A program made the position numbers and the translations under genes. From Candidatus Hydrogenedentota bacterium (GTDB lineage Bacteria; Hydrogenedentota; Hydrogenedentia; Hydrogenedentales; CAITNO01), in assembly GCA_903822375.1 (NCBI GenBank), contig CAIJOU010000727.1:1-5870 (forward strand): 5,870 nucleotides of DNA, in the 5' to 3' direction. The notes beneath the pieces are model-generated. The model made no database searches. It was not told where the DNA came from and was given only the letters and a program-made list of their open reading frames with translations. Each line of letters begins with the position of its first letter. The first letter of the stretch is position 1. Positions 5,164 to 5,870 of the stretch are shown here, one piece after another.

Positions 5164-5870
5164 TCACTGCTCCCCGCCGAGCCGGTAAAGGAACCGGATA
5201 TAGGCTTCCACACCCCGGAACAGGGTGGGCAGATGCTGGCGCTCATTGGGACCGTGGATGCCGTCGCCGGGCAGTGCGAAGCCGAGCATGATGGAATCGA
5301 CACCCAGCTTCTCTTGGAAAAGGCCGACCACGGGCACGCTGCCGCCCTCGCGCTTGAACAGGGGCGGGTATCCGAAGACTTCCTCCAGCGCGGCTGCTGC
5401 GGATTGCATATAGGGTGATTTGCGGTCCATGACCGCACCGGGGCCGAGCGAGTGGATTTTCAGCGTCCATGCGACGTCCTTGGGCGCGTTGGCCTCCAGA
5501 TAGGCACGCAGCATGGCCTCGATATCGCCGGGCCGCTGGTCGGGCACGAGGCGGGTGGACAGTTTGGCCCAGGCACGTGCAGGCAGCACCGTCTTGGCAC
5601 CCTCGCCGGTGAATCCGCCCCAGATGCCGTTGATGTCGAGCGTGGGCCGGACACCCACGCGCTCGTGGGTTGTGTAGCCTTCCTCGCCGTAAAGTGCGGC
5701 TGCGCCGGTCATGTCGAGCCACTCCCGTTCGGACCAGGGCACGCGCGCGAGCACTTCCCGTTCTTCCGCGTCCAGTGACCGCACCCGGTCATAGAACCCG
5801 GGCAGTGTGACACGGCCCTTCGCATCGTGCATGCCTGCGATCAGGTCGGCAAGCACGTGGATGGGATTGC
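5164..5870 (-). CDS. M20-family metallopeptidase (dipeptidase-like), N-terminus beyond the right window edge
   Basis: The frame stays open to the right edge, giving 234 complete codons that form the C-terminal half of a protein usually about 450-470 residues long. The visible part begins with NPIHVLADLIAGMHDAKGRV, typical of the segment after the metal-site glutamates in M20 dipeptidases. It continues through the lid/dimerisation domain (LDINGIWGGFTGEGAKTVLP, 5586-5645) and returns to the catalytic domain with EGGSVPVV (about 5326-5349). HGPNE (from 5256 leftwards) supplies the conserved C-terminal zinc-ligand histidine. The first metal ligands (an H-x-D segment and the catalytic Glu) lie outside the window, so activity cannot be confirmed here. 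Members hydrolyse dipeptides or N-acyl amino acids with two zinc ions, usually in the cytoplasm. A GTG at 5854-5856 is an internal codon, not the start. There is a 132-bp gap to the next gene, so operon membership is uncertain. Confidence 0.9.
   Translation of the reverse strand, partial: NPIHVLADLIAGMHDAKGRVTLPGFYDRVRSLDAEEREVLARVPWSEREWLDMTGAAALYGEEGYTTHERVGVRPTLDINGIWGGFTGEGAKTVLPARAWAKLSTRLVPDQRPGDIEAMLRAYLEANAPKDVAWTLKIHSLGPGAVMDRKSPYMQSAAAALEEVFGYPPLFKREGGSVPVVGLFQEKLGVDSIMLGFALPGDGIHGPNERQHLPTLFRGVEAYIRFLYRLGGEQ

Noticed and set aside
5854..5856. GTG as the start of a complete short peptidase gene
   Set aside because: The frame continues upstream to the window edge with family-typical NPIH residues, so this is an internal valine of a longer M20 protein.
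1..5870. A defence system, toxin-antitoxin pair, CRISPR array, mobile element or structured RNA
   Set aside because: Almost all of the window is occupied by recognisable metabolic genes. The only gaps above 30 bp are 1135-1261 and 5032-5163, and neither holds repeats or a large RNA fold that I can see.

Overview
The window carries six protein-coding genes, four complete and two cut by the window ends. All look like intact bacterial genes with little intergenic space. I see no rRNA or tRNA gene, CRISPR array, insertion sequence or phage gene. The DNA is GC-rich. The gene content is typical of heterotrophic bacteria of the PVC group and relatives (Planctomycetota, Verrucomicrobiota, Lentisphaerota, Hydrogenedentota): a Tat-exported Gfo/Idh/MocA oxidoreductase, a secreted DUF6807 ('PmoA') protein and a beta-hydroxyacid dehydrogenase. 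That placement is an inference from gene content, not a phylogenetic result.

Left block (1-2548): a divergent pair. A major facilitator superfamily (MFS) transporter runs leftwards off the window (start at 1134). A Tat-signal Gfo/Idh/MocA oxidoreductase runs rightwards (1262-2548). They share a 127-bp intergenic region with an AT-rich promoter-like core and an imperfect 14-bp palindrome that could be an operator. This arrangement suggests uptake and oxidation of a sugar, polyol or sugar acid, but the substrate cannot be read from the sequence.

Middle block (2558-5031, minus strand): a probable three-gene operon, in transcription order a secreted DUF6807 protein, an NAD-binding beta-hydroxyacid dehydrogenase (start overlapping the previous stop in a TGATG junction), and a DJ-1/PfpI-family protein 21 bp further on with a strong ribosome binding site. 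Its 3' end converges on the oxidoreductase gene with only 9 bp between the two stop codons.

Right block (5164-5870, minus strand): the C-terminal half of an M20-family metallopeptidase whose N-terminus lies outside the window. A weak terminator-like hairpin follows its stop, so it may be a separate transcript from the DUF6807 operon.

Overall this is an ordinary-looking metabolic region. No defence system, mobile element or clearly new system is visible. The points most worth checking are the DUF6807-dehydrogenase-DJ-1 operon with its coupled start, the altered substrate-loop motif of the dehydrogenase, and the putative operator in the divergent region.
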